This document shows, piece by piece, positions 42,775 through 55,894 of a stretch of DNA of 64,000 nt (the first letter of the stretch is position 1; every line of letters begins with the position of its first letter). Source of the stretch: Alitta virens (lineage: Eukaryota; Annelida; Polychaeta; Phyllodocida; Nereididae); NCBI GenBank assembly GCA_932294295.1, contig OW028573.1, positions 4,816,001 to 4,880,000 on the forward strand, read 5' to 3'. The position numbers and the translations under genes were made by a program. The notes under the pieces are model-generated. The model was not told the DNA's origin and did not search any database. It was given only the letters and a program-made list of their open reading frames with translations.

Positions 42775-44549
42775 CCCCGTTATTATATGGGATGAATTGG
42801 AATATTTCAGATTCGTGATTCTGAGTGTAGTATCGAAGCTGATGATCCCATGCCTGAGGACCCTGGTGAATATCCAGATGTATATTAACATGCGCAATTC
42901 ATGGTTTCAATGCTCTTGATAATTGGTATTAGGCCTATTTACCTAATTTCATCAGTTACTGGAAGCAGACATAATGATGAGATGATATAGCGTAAAGTCC
43001 ATGCCATGACACACGATTATCGCGCGGGCATGGTGACCTGGCTATAAGACTGCCTACACCAGTATACAGAGGATTGCATACAAACCATGTTGGTTTTAAT
43101 AAGAGTTGAAATTTCACTCTCCAGAAAGGGTTAGTGTGATATAATAAACCCGTTCATTCTTTATATAACAATGAAATGAAGCAATGCTACGTAATGCCAG
43201 ACTGTGTGGCGCCAATTAGGCTGCAAAGATGCAGGTATAGCTGACGGCCGCTGACCGCTCAATGAGGGCTAAACTCGTGTAAGGGAGAGAAAATGCTGAC
43301 CACGGAATGCGGGTGGCTGTTTAATCAAGGTGCAATTACATAGTAATTCGTTCGGGGGGAATCAAACTGACTACTTAGGCCAGGTGGCTGCTGTATACAG
43401 GAGACCGTTAGGGCAGGTTGCACTGTAGATGATAGAATACAATTAATAAGGTGGGGCAAATTTGACACGTCATATCCTACTGAGGTTAAACTTAGAAGAG
43501 AATATCTGATCCTGGAATCTTGAGTTTCAGAGATAAGTGCCATATCCACTTCATTGTTGGTCTGCACTGACTCCACTATCTGAGCAGAAATTGACTAATT
43601 ACTTCCATGTATAAATGATGCACTTACCTTTCGCGGAGCAACGACGGTGTTAAATTGGCTAATAGGTCCTTAGTTGGATTCAAAATGAATGTTCACATAT
43701 ATATTTCACTGTCAACATTATTTAAACCATGGAGTCATAAGCACCAAGTAGGCCTATGCATGGGAATCACAAAATTGACAGAAATGTCATTAGTAATTCA
43801 AACTCCAAAGTTGTAATTGATAATTTATAATCTCTGTAAAAATTCTCCTATCTTTAATCCCGATGATGATTTTGTCTTCTTGTCAATATTTGCTCGTTTA
43901 GCAACTAAGGCTGCAGGTGCGGAAAGTTTTGCCAGTCACATTGACAACGTGATCTGGTTGTTAACAAAGAGGACATTTACAGTGCTTTTGTGGGTAATTA
44001 CACATTAAACTCGAGATATATATGGACTATATATAGTCTACTATACTAAAGAGACTCACGAGTTATGACCTAGCTATCTATAGATATTAAAATTATTTAA
44101 TATGATATTGCGAAATGGGATTACAATATCCCACAATATGGTAAGAGTCTAAACACACATTTGTTAATGCTCTGGAATAAATCCTATTAAAATCATTTGT
44201 AAATGAGTAATTAAGTTTTAATGTTTGATAATTATTAAGCATTTTAGATTATCCATGGGGTATTTTCAATGACCATGATTTCCATTAAATAGATTGCCAA
44301 ATTGGCTATTAATATAGTTGCCCATCAGAGGCGCCACCAGCGCAGGCCTTTTGTGTCTACTTTGTGTCGTCATGACACCGTGGATACCACCGATAGGGGC
44401 GCTGCATACAATGAGGTCGTCATGGCGCCCCCAGAGAGCAATGCACTTTCGCCGAGCTTTTCGTCGACGGTGTTGGTTTTGTGAAACTCTTGCTGATTTA
44501 GCTGAAGTTTCTGCGATTCTCTGGCGTTTGCTGTGATTTATTCATTGCA
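42775..44549. other. Gene-free stretch, with promoter of the coiled-coil gene at its right end
   Basis: No supported genes. 44330-44549 is richer in CpG and GCGCC motifs and directly precedes the first coding exon at 44550, so it is the likely promoter and 5' UTR. Confidence 0.4.
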
Positions 44550-45805
44550 ATGCATTCTGCTGGATCTAGTCGTCAAATTGATGACTCAAGCACGAGTAGT
44601 AAGCCCAGATTATTTTTTATACAATGACATTGTCTATGCATGGTCAGTAATGACTCAGTGTGGATGTCTGTGAGCTCATAAAGTTTCCACAGACATAAGC
44701 AATAATAAGCCAGCTCAGCTCAGGTTAAGATAATATACTGTGCAAAATTCCAGCTCAAACTGTATACATACATGTGTAGCCTACAATTGTAAATATTTCG
44801 AGATGTAATTTTCATTTATATATAAATTAATTTTTTTCATTATAGCTTTGAAGAAGCACATCAATGAACTTGAGCAGAGGAATACTTTACTCAGGGATAA
44901 ATTGAAATTGAAAAAGCAGATCAATGATCTTGAGAGGAAAAATACTCTTCTCAGGAATGAACTGCATCAAGTCGATCCCGGGAAACCGGGCAATGTGGCT
45001 AAGTCCATGGAGACAGCCTGTGAGAAAAATGGCAGTAACACTCAGAAGGAAGATATTCATGTAAAAAATAAAAATAATACAATTTGGATAATTTTACTGA
45101 TATCCGCGATAAAAAATTGTTCATCGATAATATAAGATATTCATGACCAAAAAAAAAGTCCAATCCAATTTAACCTAATATTTTCTTCCAGGCCATGAAG
45201 CCCAAGATCATCATAATCAGTAGAGAAGAACTTAAAAAAGAGCTGCAAGCCAAGAAGGCGGAATCGGCTCGACTCAAGGAACGCAATACTTCTCTCTGGT
45301 ATGGCTTCAGAGCTTTGACTGAGAAATTGCGATTGCCTCCTGAGCTGAACAGACCACCAATGGCAGACAAAGCTGTTCAGGTGAGAGATCATTTTGAGAC
45401 CTGTGCACTGTATGTTTTAGTATGAAAGTTTTCTTAATTACATATACTGTGTACAAATATTTTCAATACCATAAGATAATCCAGTGGCAGATATTGGAAC
45501 CCCTTTAGATCATTTAAATCCTAATTGAATATTTGTGTGAAGGATGAATGTAAGAGCATTCACTTTTAAAGGTGGACATTTTTGAAATGATGACTGAGGA
45601 AGAGATCCAATCCTTCATTGAGGAGAAACAACAGAGTGTGCAAGAGCTGAAAGACAAGATCAAGGCTCTTCGGGTGGAAAAGAAGGAGATTAAAGAACTC
45701 CACAAAGAAAGAATGAAGGAAGTAAAGGATGAATGGAACAGCCTGAAGTATGCCACTGCTCACCTCAAAAACAGAATTGTGCAATTGACTTTCAGACCTA
45801 GCTAG
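44550..45805 (+). CDS. Small four-exon coiled-coil protein, function unknown
   Basis: Four exons splice cleanly: 44550-44598, 44846-45060, 45192-45380 and 45572-45805 (687 nt, 228 residues). The protein starts MHSAGSSRQIDDSSTS. Exon 2 holds two tandem near-copies of a heptad-rich segment (KKHINELEQRNTLLRDKL and KKQINDLERKNTLLRNEL). Exon 3 is basic and helical (ISREELKKELQAKKAESARL). Exon 4 is another charged coiled coil (EEEIQSFIEEKQQSVQELKD ... KEIKELHKERMKEVKDEW) and ends LTFRPS. There is no signal peptide or transmembrane segment. Coiled-coil periodicity suggests an oligomeric scaffold. I do not recognise an orthologue. Confidence 0.75.
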
Positions 45806-45928
45806 CTAGGTTACATGTTCAGTAATCTGGGAATTAATTCCACACTGTGCAATACTCAAGTGCAATACTCATTAATTCCTCTTTGTTATATCTACCTCAA
45901 ATATTTATGTCCATCGATCATTAACTGC

Positions 45929-45934
45929 AATAAA
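45929..45934 (+). terminator. AATAAA polyadenylation signal, coiled-coil gene
   Basis: Two AATAAA hexamers (45929 and about 45952) follow the stop codon at 45805 within 150 nt. Confidence 0.6.
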
Positions 45935-45959
45935 TTTATTTATTTGCAAAACAATAAAG

Positions 45960-47389
45960 TGTAATACCTCATTTCTTTTTATTTAGATCAAAACGAACAC
46001 TGCAGATTTTCCAACTTACACATGTCACATGCTTCTTTTTTACTTTGTCTGACAAGTTTTATAATTTGGCCTCTATGCCATTTGAATTTAAAAAACTATC
46101 ATTGCTTACCAGTTAAGTTTCAGCCACCTATTGCATTTCCCCCTTGAACAGAAAATTCTTTGGTAATGGCATGCACATGCAGTACATGCTAAATATTTCC
46201 CGCAGGTAATTTGTACCCCACTGCACCGTAAGCTAAGCTGGTGTGCGCTCCAAGGGGTCGTGCCAGGCAAAGCAGTGAAGCCAGGGATCCAAATTTCGCG
46301 CCACGAGGGATCCAGCGCTGCGCAGTCATTGATCGTTGAGTGTCTACAGGCTTCCTAGAAAACCGCTCGTATCAACAAGAGCTACTGCAGCCACTGAAAC
46401 CTCCACAGCCTAGGAAGGTCATTAGAATGTGGCTGTCGTTCTTTATAGCCATTTATGCACCAGTATTCACGTAAGAACAGAGATTAAAACCCCTATGACT
46501 GACCGCTTGTCTGATCAATGGATCCAGCGCTAATCAATGCTGGCAGCGGCAAGGGGGCTGGGCTTTGTTGCCATATCAATGGCTCCTGCCTGGAACCTCG
46601 AAAAAACGCCGAGATTACGTTAAATTCATCAATCAACAACAGTTCTTCATCTTTCAATTCTTGATTAATGGCATGCCTGCATTCCCACTCTTATATAATT
46701 TGCGGGTGGTGAAGAAATAAGGAGAGAAATTGAGTGGAAATTTGACAAGCAGGCTGGTAAGATATCTTCATGAATTCATACATTTCATTATGTATGCTGA
46801 GCTCTAATTTTGCATTTAACAGAAGACTTTGCTCACGGGGTTAACCTAATGTTTGTAATGTTATATTGTTTATGTTTCATGACAATTCACATGTATATAT
46901 ATATATCACCAAATGAATAAAAAAAAGGGGCCCCAGGGCATTGCTGATCAACCTTTTACAACTGTATCTGATATTACAGTGTATATGATAGTGATCAGAA
47001 TAGTGATTATATCTATATTCCACTTTATAGTGTTACTAATATATGACTTTTAGATATTGCATCCATGTAGTATCTATGACCTAATTATTGCATCAGATTC
47101 TTTTTTTTAAAACCAGGGTAGGAGGCTATATATAGATATGGCTGTATACATAGTACTTCATAATTATAGCCGATAATAAAGCCTACATACTATTGTAAAT
47201 GTTTGTCACAGATCATGTTTATTTATCATGGGATTCCATTGTGTTGTGACACATTTCATTAAGATATAGCCTATAAGCCTTTTTTTTTTTTTAAAGAAAA
47301 AATCTAAATCATACCATGTAAACTAGTATGGGTAATTAATTGTTTATGTAAACCATCAAATTTCTTTCCTCATACAGACAGGTCCATTT
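45960..47389. other. Gap; likely distal promoter/5' UTR of the ankyrin-SOCS gene
   Basis: No coding frame recognised. 46200-46600 is relatively GC-rich and may hold the first, non-coding exon of the gene at 47716, which has an acceptor at about 47660. A (TA)n tract lies near 46895. Confidence 0.35.
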
Positions 47390-47582
47390 ATGTTTCTATT
47401 AAGGCATCTGCTGGTGTGGTATGCACGTTGGCCCCTGCTCAAGTTTACAATGATTTGTTTATATGATAATGGGCAACATATGTCGTAAGACATCATACCC
47501 CTTTGGCATATGTATGGCTTAATCTGTCTGTTATTGCTGTTTTTGATTGTAATATGTCAATAAAATAAACTTGACTTGAATA
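47390..47582 (+). mobile_element. CR1-like LINE 3' end fragment
   Basis: It ends GTCAATAAAATAAACTTGAC TTGA, a common CR1/L2 LINE tail, immediately upstream of the acceptor of the ankyrin gene. No coding remains. Confidence 0.45.
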
Positions 47583-47715
47583 TAGGATGCAGTAGGTATA
47601 CATGTAATTGTAATGGCTGCTGACTGCTGTTATTTACTAGCCTTTCTCTTTTTTTCACAGGATGAAATGTGAGATTGACACGAAATGCTAAGCAGGAACC
47701 AAAACGAGATTCACC

Positions 47716-49866
47716 ATGAGCACAAGTCGTGTAGAGCGCAATTGTATAGACGTAGAAAGGATATGCAAGGCTCGGAAGTTTTTCCGTCGGCTGACAGGCA
47801 GGAGCCGGTCGCACCCACGGGATGGCAGCGACAGTCCAAGGAGGGCTTACATGAACAACAGTCCACTGTACATGGGCTCTGGGGGACGCAGGGCCCACCG
47901 CCTCTGCGAACATGACAGGAAAGTTGTTCGAGAAATCCTGAAGCTATTTTCCCCCTCCCGAGGTCCAACTGATGAGGAAAAACATCGCATAAAAGAACTC
48001 TTGGATTCATTGTATGAAGATGGTGACATAGCACGAGAGATTGACGACCATGGTCTGAACATCATCCAGTGGTGCGTCATCTGGAACTGCGATGTTCTTC
48101 TCTCAGATATTTTGGCCTCAAGAGCGTATTGGCATAACATCAATGCCTACCCATGCAATTCTCCCCTGCATCTGGCATGCAAGTTTGGCCATCGTGATAT
48201 TGTACGTGTGCTGCTTGAATATGGAGCTGACGTGAATCTTAAATCCACTGCCTGCTATCCCATGAGAGGTCTTCACACGATAAGCCACTCACAGCACTAT
48301 GGGCGACGTGCCTTGTGCTTCATACATGGTTTATACCAACCTATTAGCATGGCATTCCGCAGAGACCATGTGGAAGTTGTGAAGGAACTGATGGAGAACA
48401 AACATTCCAGAGACCGAATTGACACAACATGTATTGTTCATGATGCCTGCAAGCTGGATTCCAAACGTTGTATCGAGTACCTTATCACTGAATTTCCCCA
48501 TAAGATAAATGAGCGTCAGCATGGTTCTGGGGAATCTCCTCTTGGGGTTGCACTGCGCAACTCCGAGGCTTGCGCTGAGATTTTGTTAGAATTAGGAGTA
48601 GCTTTGGATGAAGACATAGTTCAAGATTGTACAGGAAAGAAAGAGTCTGTATTGCATGCACTTTACAGTTCATCATCAGGCATAAATGTTCATTCATTAT
48701 CAAGACTCATTGCTGAAAACCATGACCTATCAATTTTGCTAAATCTTCGTGATCGCGAAGGCAATACCCCCTTACATGTGCTGAGCCGAAATGTTGGACG
48801 TCGGATCCAGGACAGAGACAAACAGAAGCATCGGGACCAAGAGACATACCAGTGCATCAGCTTCCTCATGGACAGAGGAGCAGACACACAATTTCTCAAC
48901 AACCGCAGCGAGAATGTCCTTCACATTTTGTTTGAAGACAACTGCACCCGAAACCTGTATGGTGTTGGGGCAGGTGACCCAGGTGATGTACTTGAAGAAG
49001 TCAACAAGGTCCTTGAGATCATGTTGAAGAAAACTCGCCATTTGGACCTGAATCTGAGGTCTGAAAATGTCTCTCCTGTTATCAACAGAGTCATTCGTAT
49101 TCTTTGTTCCATGGGTCCGTACCAGATTGTCAGCTTTGGCAGCAAAGTTTATCACTCAATGCATCTGCTGTGCCGGTACGGGGCAGACCCATCCATCCCA
49201 GATGAGAAGGGTATTTATATTTTCACCCGTGTGCTGACTGCAGCCAACAGATGGCTCAACCAGTGTTCAGATGACCCAGAACTGGCCAATGCTCTGATGC
49301 GTTCCACTCAGGATATCATCCTTCTCATCTTCAAACATGGTTCACCCTTGCCGACAGAGGTCCTGCGTCTTTCCATAAAGCAAGTTGCCATCATGACCAA
49401 CATCCATTTTATGGACAGCACCATAGTGATAGACTTGGCCCATTTGTTGGATCCTGTCTTCAATTCAGGCATGGAGCCAGATTTTCTGGGACGTTTACGC
49501 GATGTCTTGAGGCGAGATGATGGTTCAACCAAGCCTGAAGATGTCACTCAATTTCTAGCTCGCATGTTTATAATTCAGCGTCATGCAAAGGTGGCCATGA
49601 ATGTCTTTTCACATCTCAGTTGTAACATGAGTCAGGTAGCTTTGAACAACCTCAAGACTGCATTATGTCATCTTCTGCGTGCTGAGTTTGCCCAGGTGCA
49701 CGGAGAACAGGCAGCACGTGCCATCGAGGCCTACGTCCGCACTCCACGCTCTCTCTTTGGTTTGTCACGCATTGCAGTTAACAATGCCCTCAGGTGGAAT
49801 CTACAGAAACTAGTGTCCGCCTTACCACTTCCATCTGAGATCAAGCAACGTTTATATTGCGCTTAA
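47716..49866 (+). CDS. Ankyrin-repeat protein with C-terminal SOCS box (ASB-type)
   Basis: Single coding exon, 716 residues, after an acceptor (TTTTTTTCACAG at about 47660) that indicates a non-coding first exon. Ankyrin repeats are clear in the N-terminal half (NSPLHLACKFGHRDIVRVLL then EYGADVN; later REGNTPLHVLSR and CISFLMDRGADTQFLNNRSE, then SMHLLCRYGADPSI). The C-terminus TPRSLFGLSRIAVNNAL ... LVSALPLPSEIKQRLY fits a SOCS box with its BC-box and LPLP Cul5-box-like motif. ASB proteins are substrate receptors for Elongin B/C-Cullin 5 ubiquitin ligases, which is the inferred role here. It is longer than most vertebrate ASB proteins, with a helical middle region that I cannot assign. The N-terminus is basic and has no signal peptide. 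Confidence 0.82.
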   Translation: MSTSRVERNCIDVERICKARKFFRRLTGRSRSHPRDGSDSPRRAYMNNSPLYMGSGGRRAHRLCEHDRKVVREILKLFSPSRGPTDEEKHRIKELLDSLYEDGDIAREIDDHGLNIIQWCVIWNCDVLLSDILASRAYWHNINAYPCNSPLHLACKFGHRDIVRVLLEYGADVNLKSTACYPMRGLHTISHSQHYGRRALCFIHGLYQPISMAFRRDHVEVVKELMENKHSRDRIDTTCIVHDACKLDSKRCIEYLITEFPHKINERQHGSGESPLGVALRNSEACAEILLELGVALDEDIVQDCTGKKESVLHALYSSSSGINVHSLSRLIAENHDLSILLNLRDREGNTPLHVLSRNVGRRIQDRDKQKHRDQETYQCISFLMDRGADTQFLNNRSENVLHILFEDNCTRNLYGVGAGDPGDVLEEVNKVLEIMLKKTRHLDLNLRSENVSPVINRVIRILCSMGPYQIVSFGSKVYHSMHLLCRYGADPSIPDEKGIYIFTRVLTAANRWLNQCSDDPELANALMRSTQDIILLIFKHGSPLPTEVLRLSIKQVAIMTNIHFMDSTIVIDLAHLLDPVFNSGMEPDFLGRLRDVLRRDDGSTKPEDVTQFLARMFIIQRHAKVAMNVFSHLSCNMSQVALNNLKTALCHLLRAEFAQVHGEQAARAIEAYVRTPRSLFGLSRIAVNNALRWNLQKLVSALPLPSEIKQRLYCA

Positions 49867-51085
49867 TTTGGAAGACAGTGCTGGTGTACAAGAGTATGTC
49901 GGAATAACATAAATGCAATGATTGCATGGAATGGTGCTGTGTGCTTGGAGATGAAAGTGCTTGTTTTAGTTTTCCTGGGCATTGTATTGCATTAATTATA
50001 TTATTTGGCATCAGAGATTGTGCTTTGTCAGTAAACAGCGATATTGATGATGACAGGCTGCAAGGCAATTAAGTGGCCTATATTTCCCCCCTTCGTGAAT
50101 TCTGCAGGTTTTGTTAAGATAAGTGCATTGATTGATTAGTGCTGTGAATTGGTTTTGCAAACATGTACCACTTTGAACTGGCTTTAATGTTAATAATGAC
50201 TTAGTTTGAACCTTTGCATGGAAGTATGATGAGACTGGGAGTGTGGGTTGTGGTTAATGTATAAATTATGAATTTATATCACATTTCCAAATTTTTATAT
50301 TTATCCATCTTTGGTTATTTCTATGGAATCCAAGTGCTATAAAATTACTTGAATATTGTCATGAAAAGTATCAATATTTTCTGCACACTCCATAGGGCAC
50401 AATTACTATATTTCTGGAAATGTAAAATTACTGTTACAATTTGAGGATGTGATTGGGCAATGTTGGTATGAAGCGTGTCAATTTTTTGTGTTTTTTACAC
50501 CCTATTCATTTAAATTATCTGTGAAATGTATTGTTATATTTATAAATGATACTATCAATTGTGTATTTATTTAGCTTTTTGGCTGGTTTACATGTGAAAA
50601 TGATTTTAGATAGCTGCGAGTTTTGTCAGATAGTTGGGGCTAACAACTGAAAAGATGGGTATGCAATATTTGAATGGAATGTCCATGCATGGTAAAAGTT
50701 TAGTAATTGCTCCTGACTAACTGCGAATCTTGCCATGACTAAAGAGTGCAATATTACTCAAATTTTATGGCAATCAAAGTATGACAGTACATGTCATAAT
50801 GTTTTACAATGCATGAATGGTATGATCTCTTTATTTTTGGTATGTTGTGAACTACAACGCACACTTGTGAATTCCTTTTGTAAATGATTCCATTTGGAAA
50901 ATCCGTTAACATTGTTTACACTGGTATAGTAAAATGTACTAAGTGTATTGAAAATTTGAGATCTCTTCATTATACATGAATGTGATGTATTTATTAATAA
51001 TTGTTAAATGATAATATTTATTATATATTATGGCCTGGGTGATTCTACTTACTCCACAGGTCACAGGAATACTTGTGCAATAAAT
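49867..51085 (+). other. Ankyrin-SOCS gene 3' untranslated region
   Basis: A long AT-rich stretch without frames. An AATAAA at about 51080 (GTGCAATAAATTG) is a candidate end. Confidence 0.4.
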
Positions 51086-52908
51086 TGTTTATATAACAAA
51101 TCTCTGATTTTAGCAGTAACAAACAGGAATAGTTCTAGCGTTTGACATAAAACTCCATGAAGTGCTCGTCATTCATCAAGTTAGAATGTATAAGAATTTT
51201 GAAAATACTGTTTCTCTACATAGGTCTCACTAATTTAGCATCAACTAATGTATTTGATATACGTAAATGAAAAGAGAGAATGTGCATTGAAGATCTACTT
51301 GTGATACTGTTTAGTCTCTATGCATGCGTAATAGTAAATCAAAGTGTTTTTTCAACAGGTTCTATGCATAGTCAGTTCTTGATGGATGTATGTGACTTTA
51401 GTGACCATACCCTTGCTGTTGTTTCATACATAAATATTATAAAAGAAACTTGTTCGTCTTGCCTTTTTTAATTAATAACTAGGCATATGTCAAGCCTATT
51501 GCTTGAGTCCCAGCTAATTTACCAAACACTTGTCAAGACATTTTTATTTTCCATTAAAATTCATAGAAATTTATAAATTTTAATGAGCAAATGGAGAACC
51601 AGGAGATATGATGATCCGTTTTATAATTTCATTAATGGCACTTTATAAAAAATCGCATGAAAAACTGTTTGGTCTTGAAAACTTTTCCGTCCCTGCCAAT
51701 GCTGGACGTCATTGAGATCTTCGCTTTCGGTGTTTAGTTGCTCCTTTAGCCTCAATCTGACTGATATTGCAACAGGTCTGCTGTGGCATGTAATCAATGT
51801 CCAAGGGTGAATAACCCGTGTTGTAAAAAGAAATGAATTGGCTTTTAAAAGTATACCTGAAGTTTGAAGTTTCACTCATGTACGGTATGATACACCTTGG
51901 ATTATTTATAGCATAATCCATTCTTTTATAACCAAAAGCCTAATAGTTATACAAACGTAGGCAAGCCTGTTCTAAGACTACTCGCTGTGACGAGTGGTTA
52001 GGGCATTGGCAATTGTGTCAAATAGGCCCTTCATAGCCAGTTTACATCACATCTGCTTTACCCCTTCATTATTAATGGGTAGTTTATGTCTTCAAAAGTA
52101 CTGACCTTAACCTGGCAACAACTTATTTTCTGATAAGTGGCATCAGCTAATGTAATGATCAGTGATATTTGGCTACTTTATACCCTTGTTTGTTTCTATT
52201 GTTTGTATTTAGAAAACGATGCAGTATTTGAGCAATAACCTTTATTTACTCTAACATTTACAAATTATAAATGCAGCTTTTAGGGAAATGAGATTTTCTT
52301 ACAAGTAACACGGCAGCTTTATCCAAGCCAGCTTATTCAAGCTTTCGTAAGACATAGGAAAGTGCGTTATTTCAAGCAAAACATCTGTGATTATTTAACC
52401 AATGTCGGTGCAACAGACCTAGTGATGATGCTGCCTTAATTTGAGATAAATTAATGATTTCACATTGTCAGTTCAAACACAACCATTCCATGTTCAACTT
52501 GTGGATTTACAACCAAATTCCACCAAAATTATGCCAATGCATTTCAGAAAACAAATGTAATACAACTTCATTTTTGTGTATTATCATGATTACAAACATA
52601 TTACATTAACTGTAATTAACCTTATGCTTCCAATAAATTATGTTAAAAACAGATAAGAGTTAGAACAACTCAGTTAATCTTGAACATGATTAAATCAATG
52701 TAAAGAAAACTCAGAATTTGTAATTCTTTTTTTTAAACTCCGGCCATTTGGATTTTTATATCAGTATACATTACCTCAGCTATCAATTTACTACAATAGT
52801 AGACAAGCATTACATGCTAGTAAACTGATATGCACTATATATATATATATATTAAATGCCACATACACCAGGTGCATTAGCACAATGTAATGACAGCTGG
52901 TATCCCAT
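51086..52908. other. Gene-free stretch between convergent genes
   Basis: AT-rich with no recognised gene. It lies between the 3' ends of the ankyrin-SOCS gene (plus) and the GST gene (minus). A (TA)n tract is near 52841. Confidence 0.4.
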
Positions 52909-54560
52909 TTATTGCTTACCATTGCCGTTGATTTTTCTGGAGCTGAATATCTCTGACAGGCGGTACTTAGTTAGGTTCGGACGAGCAGCCATGTTCTGAT
53001 GAAAAGCCTTGAGAAGAGGAAATGCATCCAAACACTTGGGGCTCAGAACAAGATTGGAGTCTAGGAAATCAAACATGGCATAGTCCACGAATGACACCTG
53101 CAATTCAATCAGTTTCTAGGTCAGACACAAGAGTACAATTACCACAATAAGGAAATAACTATGTTCGTGAATGTATGGTACTGGCTTGTAAGTGGCAATC
53201 AATGAGTTCAGAATGAATCGCAAATATTTGGCTGCAGTTGTGTTTCGTACGTACAGCATTACATTGTCAATTAGACTGCTTAAGACTGCCTGCATAAAAG
53301 GAAATACATTTGAATCAACTTACCTTTGATCCAACAAAGAATGACTGACCATTTCTCTCCAGTAATTTCTGGAATTAAACCGGAAACCCATTAAGAAACT
53401 GACATCCACACTATGATTTTCAATGACAGGAAAACACCGTTCAACTTTATACAAACCTCAAATGGTTTCAGTCTGTTTGGCAAATTCTCAATGTATGGTC
53501 CCTTTCCATTTTCCTGAAATTGAAATAGCCTTATTTAAAATTTTAACGCAGGGGTTTTTGGCCGAACCAGAAAATATTTTGTGAAAGTTAGTGGCCAAGA
53601 GGACGATGGCCAAGATTTGGAGGGTTTCCAAATATTTAATTTAAAGAAAGTAGTAGGTAGGTGGGGTTTGGTCCCGACGAATTAGAAACAGGTGGGGGTG
53701 ACTGGGTCTGAAAATTTAAACCATAACTCAATGATGATTCAATGCATGATCTGAGCATTGAATCTATGTAATTTCAATACTGATTTGCCCACTGGGCACC
53801 CTTCACAAATTTAGAAATATCCTTACATTAAAGATTTAAAACAATGTGAGAGAAAATCATTTACACATTCAGATTCTTACGTAATCTTGATAGATCATGC
53901 GAACATATCTGATGCGTTCGTCTTCCTGACCATCATTGATCATGTCAATCAAGTTAGCTTCCTGTTCTGATGAGCCATACAGTCCTGCGAAATAGAAGAG
54001 AGACAGGGTCACAAAACTGTATAGTGTGAGCCCAATTATTTTATGATAATCACTATTATACAAAGTTATTACGACAAACTATTTGGGGGAAAAAATCATG
54101 TACCATATTTCCTGCCTAAAGCTCTCAACATAGCATTTGATTGTACAAGTTCTGTACCATCTTCCATTACCAACATAGGCAACTGGCCAAATGTCTGAAA
54201 AACAAATTATATGAATGTAAGTTGCCTCCACCAAAGTCCTATATTTGCCACACCATGATAATGGACCCACCGAGGACTAAGCTCACTAGAAGAATAAGAC
54301 TCACTGTTTTCGGTTTGAGCTCGGCCCAGGATTCCTTGTTAATTAACACATCTTCATAGGGAATTTCATTGTCCACCAATAGATATCTGATGGCTTCACC
54401 CCTTCCTTAAAAACCCAAAAATTAAAAAATGTCATGAGCAGTGGCAGCCATGGCTATGTCAGCGAACAATGTCTTAAAACTAAATTAAACCGTCTAGCAT
54501 AGTGTTATGCAACTATAGTGAACTTACCTCTGACATTAAAGTAGTAGAGTTTATGAGGCA
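52909..54560 (-). CDS. Pi-class glutathione S-transferase
   Basis: Seven exons in phase: 54560-54528, 54405-54305, 54194-54104, 53984-53881, 53513-53457, 53368-53324 and 53097-52909 (620 nt; 206 residues once the first base of the ATG is added). It starts (M)PHKLYYFNVRGRGEAIRYLL with the catalytic Tyr at residue 7. GQLPML and VQSNAMLRALGRKYGLYG form the glutathione site. The C-terminal helical domain has EANLIDMINDGQEDERIRY and VSFVDYAMFDFLDSNLVL, and the ending is INGNGKQ, as in vertebrate GSTP1. Such enzymes conjugate glutathione to electrophiles in the cytosol. The exon at 54560 begins with TG, so the ATG appears split by an intron (A from an upstream exon I could not place). Head-to-head with IBA57. 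Confidence 0.9.
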
Positions 54561-55894
54561 CTGGAAAGGAATAAAAAGCAGTTTGACAGTGTAGAGAGGT
54601 TTATATTAATCATAAGATAACAATACGTCAAGTCCATGTACCAAATAAGATGATGCTACGTCTTACAGGACAAATTTTAAAGACTCTCCAAATAAAAAAC
54701 CCGCGTTGAGAGTAGCGGGTAGACCAGTCTATATCTGAATGCAGATGCTCAGGCCGCTTCATAGACGATGGTCGGATGGATCTGAATACATTGCGAGATA
54801 TGCTATATATGCACATTAATTTAAGCGGCGAACAAAGTAGTTCTATAAAATTTGTCATTCTTATATTCATGTGTGTATATATATATATGAAAAACTAAAC
54901 TGACTTGCGTTTTATCAAGTAAATATTTGGACATACTAGTGGTAGATTATAGATTGTACATACACTAGATATAGTATCATGTTTGTTTTGTAATGTTATA
55001 GACACATGTATCAATTTCTGATATAAAGTTTGTCAATATATAAAACTATATATATGTATATAAAGCTAAAGTTGATATTGGCATATTTATATAATTTAAT
55101 TAATTATTGTCAATTGATATGCCTATAATATTATAACACAATATATCCACGCCAGGGTCACTGCCCATGGATCGAGACATTGTCATACAATATCATTTTC
55201 GACTTTGTTTATCAATTAACACATTTACTGCATTTCTTTCAATACACCCACTTTTTTCACGATGCAACGTTGGTAGTGACCTTGACCTTTGCTTTACTTG
55301 CCTCATACAGCAGTATTCATTAAAAGCATTTAAGTATTTCCATTAGTAAACAATATTCTCATTAAAAAAAAAACATAGTACTTAATAATGTAAACAATGC
55401 ATTTGTATATCATTGATATCAATTTATAGGATTAAATTTGCCTCTGCGAAAATGCTATGTTCTTACGTAATTTTCTTGTGTGCAGCATGTAAAAGTTCTT
55501 TGCTGAACTGACCAGGTATACCAGGCCTGGCCAGGTTGAAATTCTGCAAAGACAGCACTTGTTGATATTGCAGAAGTTTATGGTAAAGTTTGATTCAAGG
55601 ATTGTACTAATTTAAATATATACATTGGTAAAGTATTTGTCCAGTTTCAAGGTTGCTGCCACTGTGCTGATTCAATGCTGAATTGGATTTTTGATTGACA
55701 TAATAAGTAAATATAAATACCTGGTTCATACACAAAGTGAAACTCACTGAAAGAGTTATTAAAATTAACCAAATTTGGAACTTATATGGATTAGGAGCTT
55801 TAATGTGCTGTCCAGTATGTTATGTAATGGAAAAAAAAATCCAAAGATAAGCTTAATAATATGTATATGATATATCAACTTTCAGCCACTTTAA
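54561..55894. other. Interval between GST-pi and IBA57, probable divergent promoters
   Basis: It should hold the first exon of the GST gene (ending in A to complete ATG) and the promoters of both genes. The sequence is AT-rich with (TA)n runs near 54880 and 55050. No clear CpG island or TATA assignment. Confidence 0.35.

Noticed and set aside
51985..52010. CGAGTGGTTAGGGCATTGG, resembling a tRNA-Ser/Leu A box
   Set aside because: No B box or cloverleaf follows at the right distance; at best an old SINE relic.
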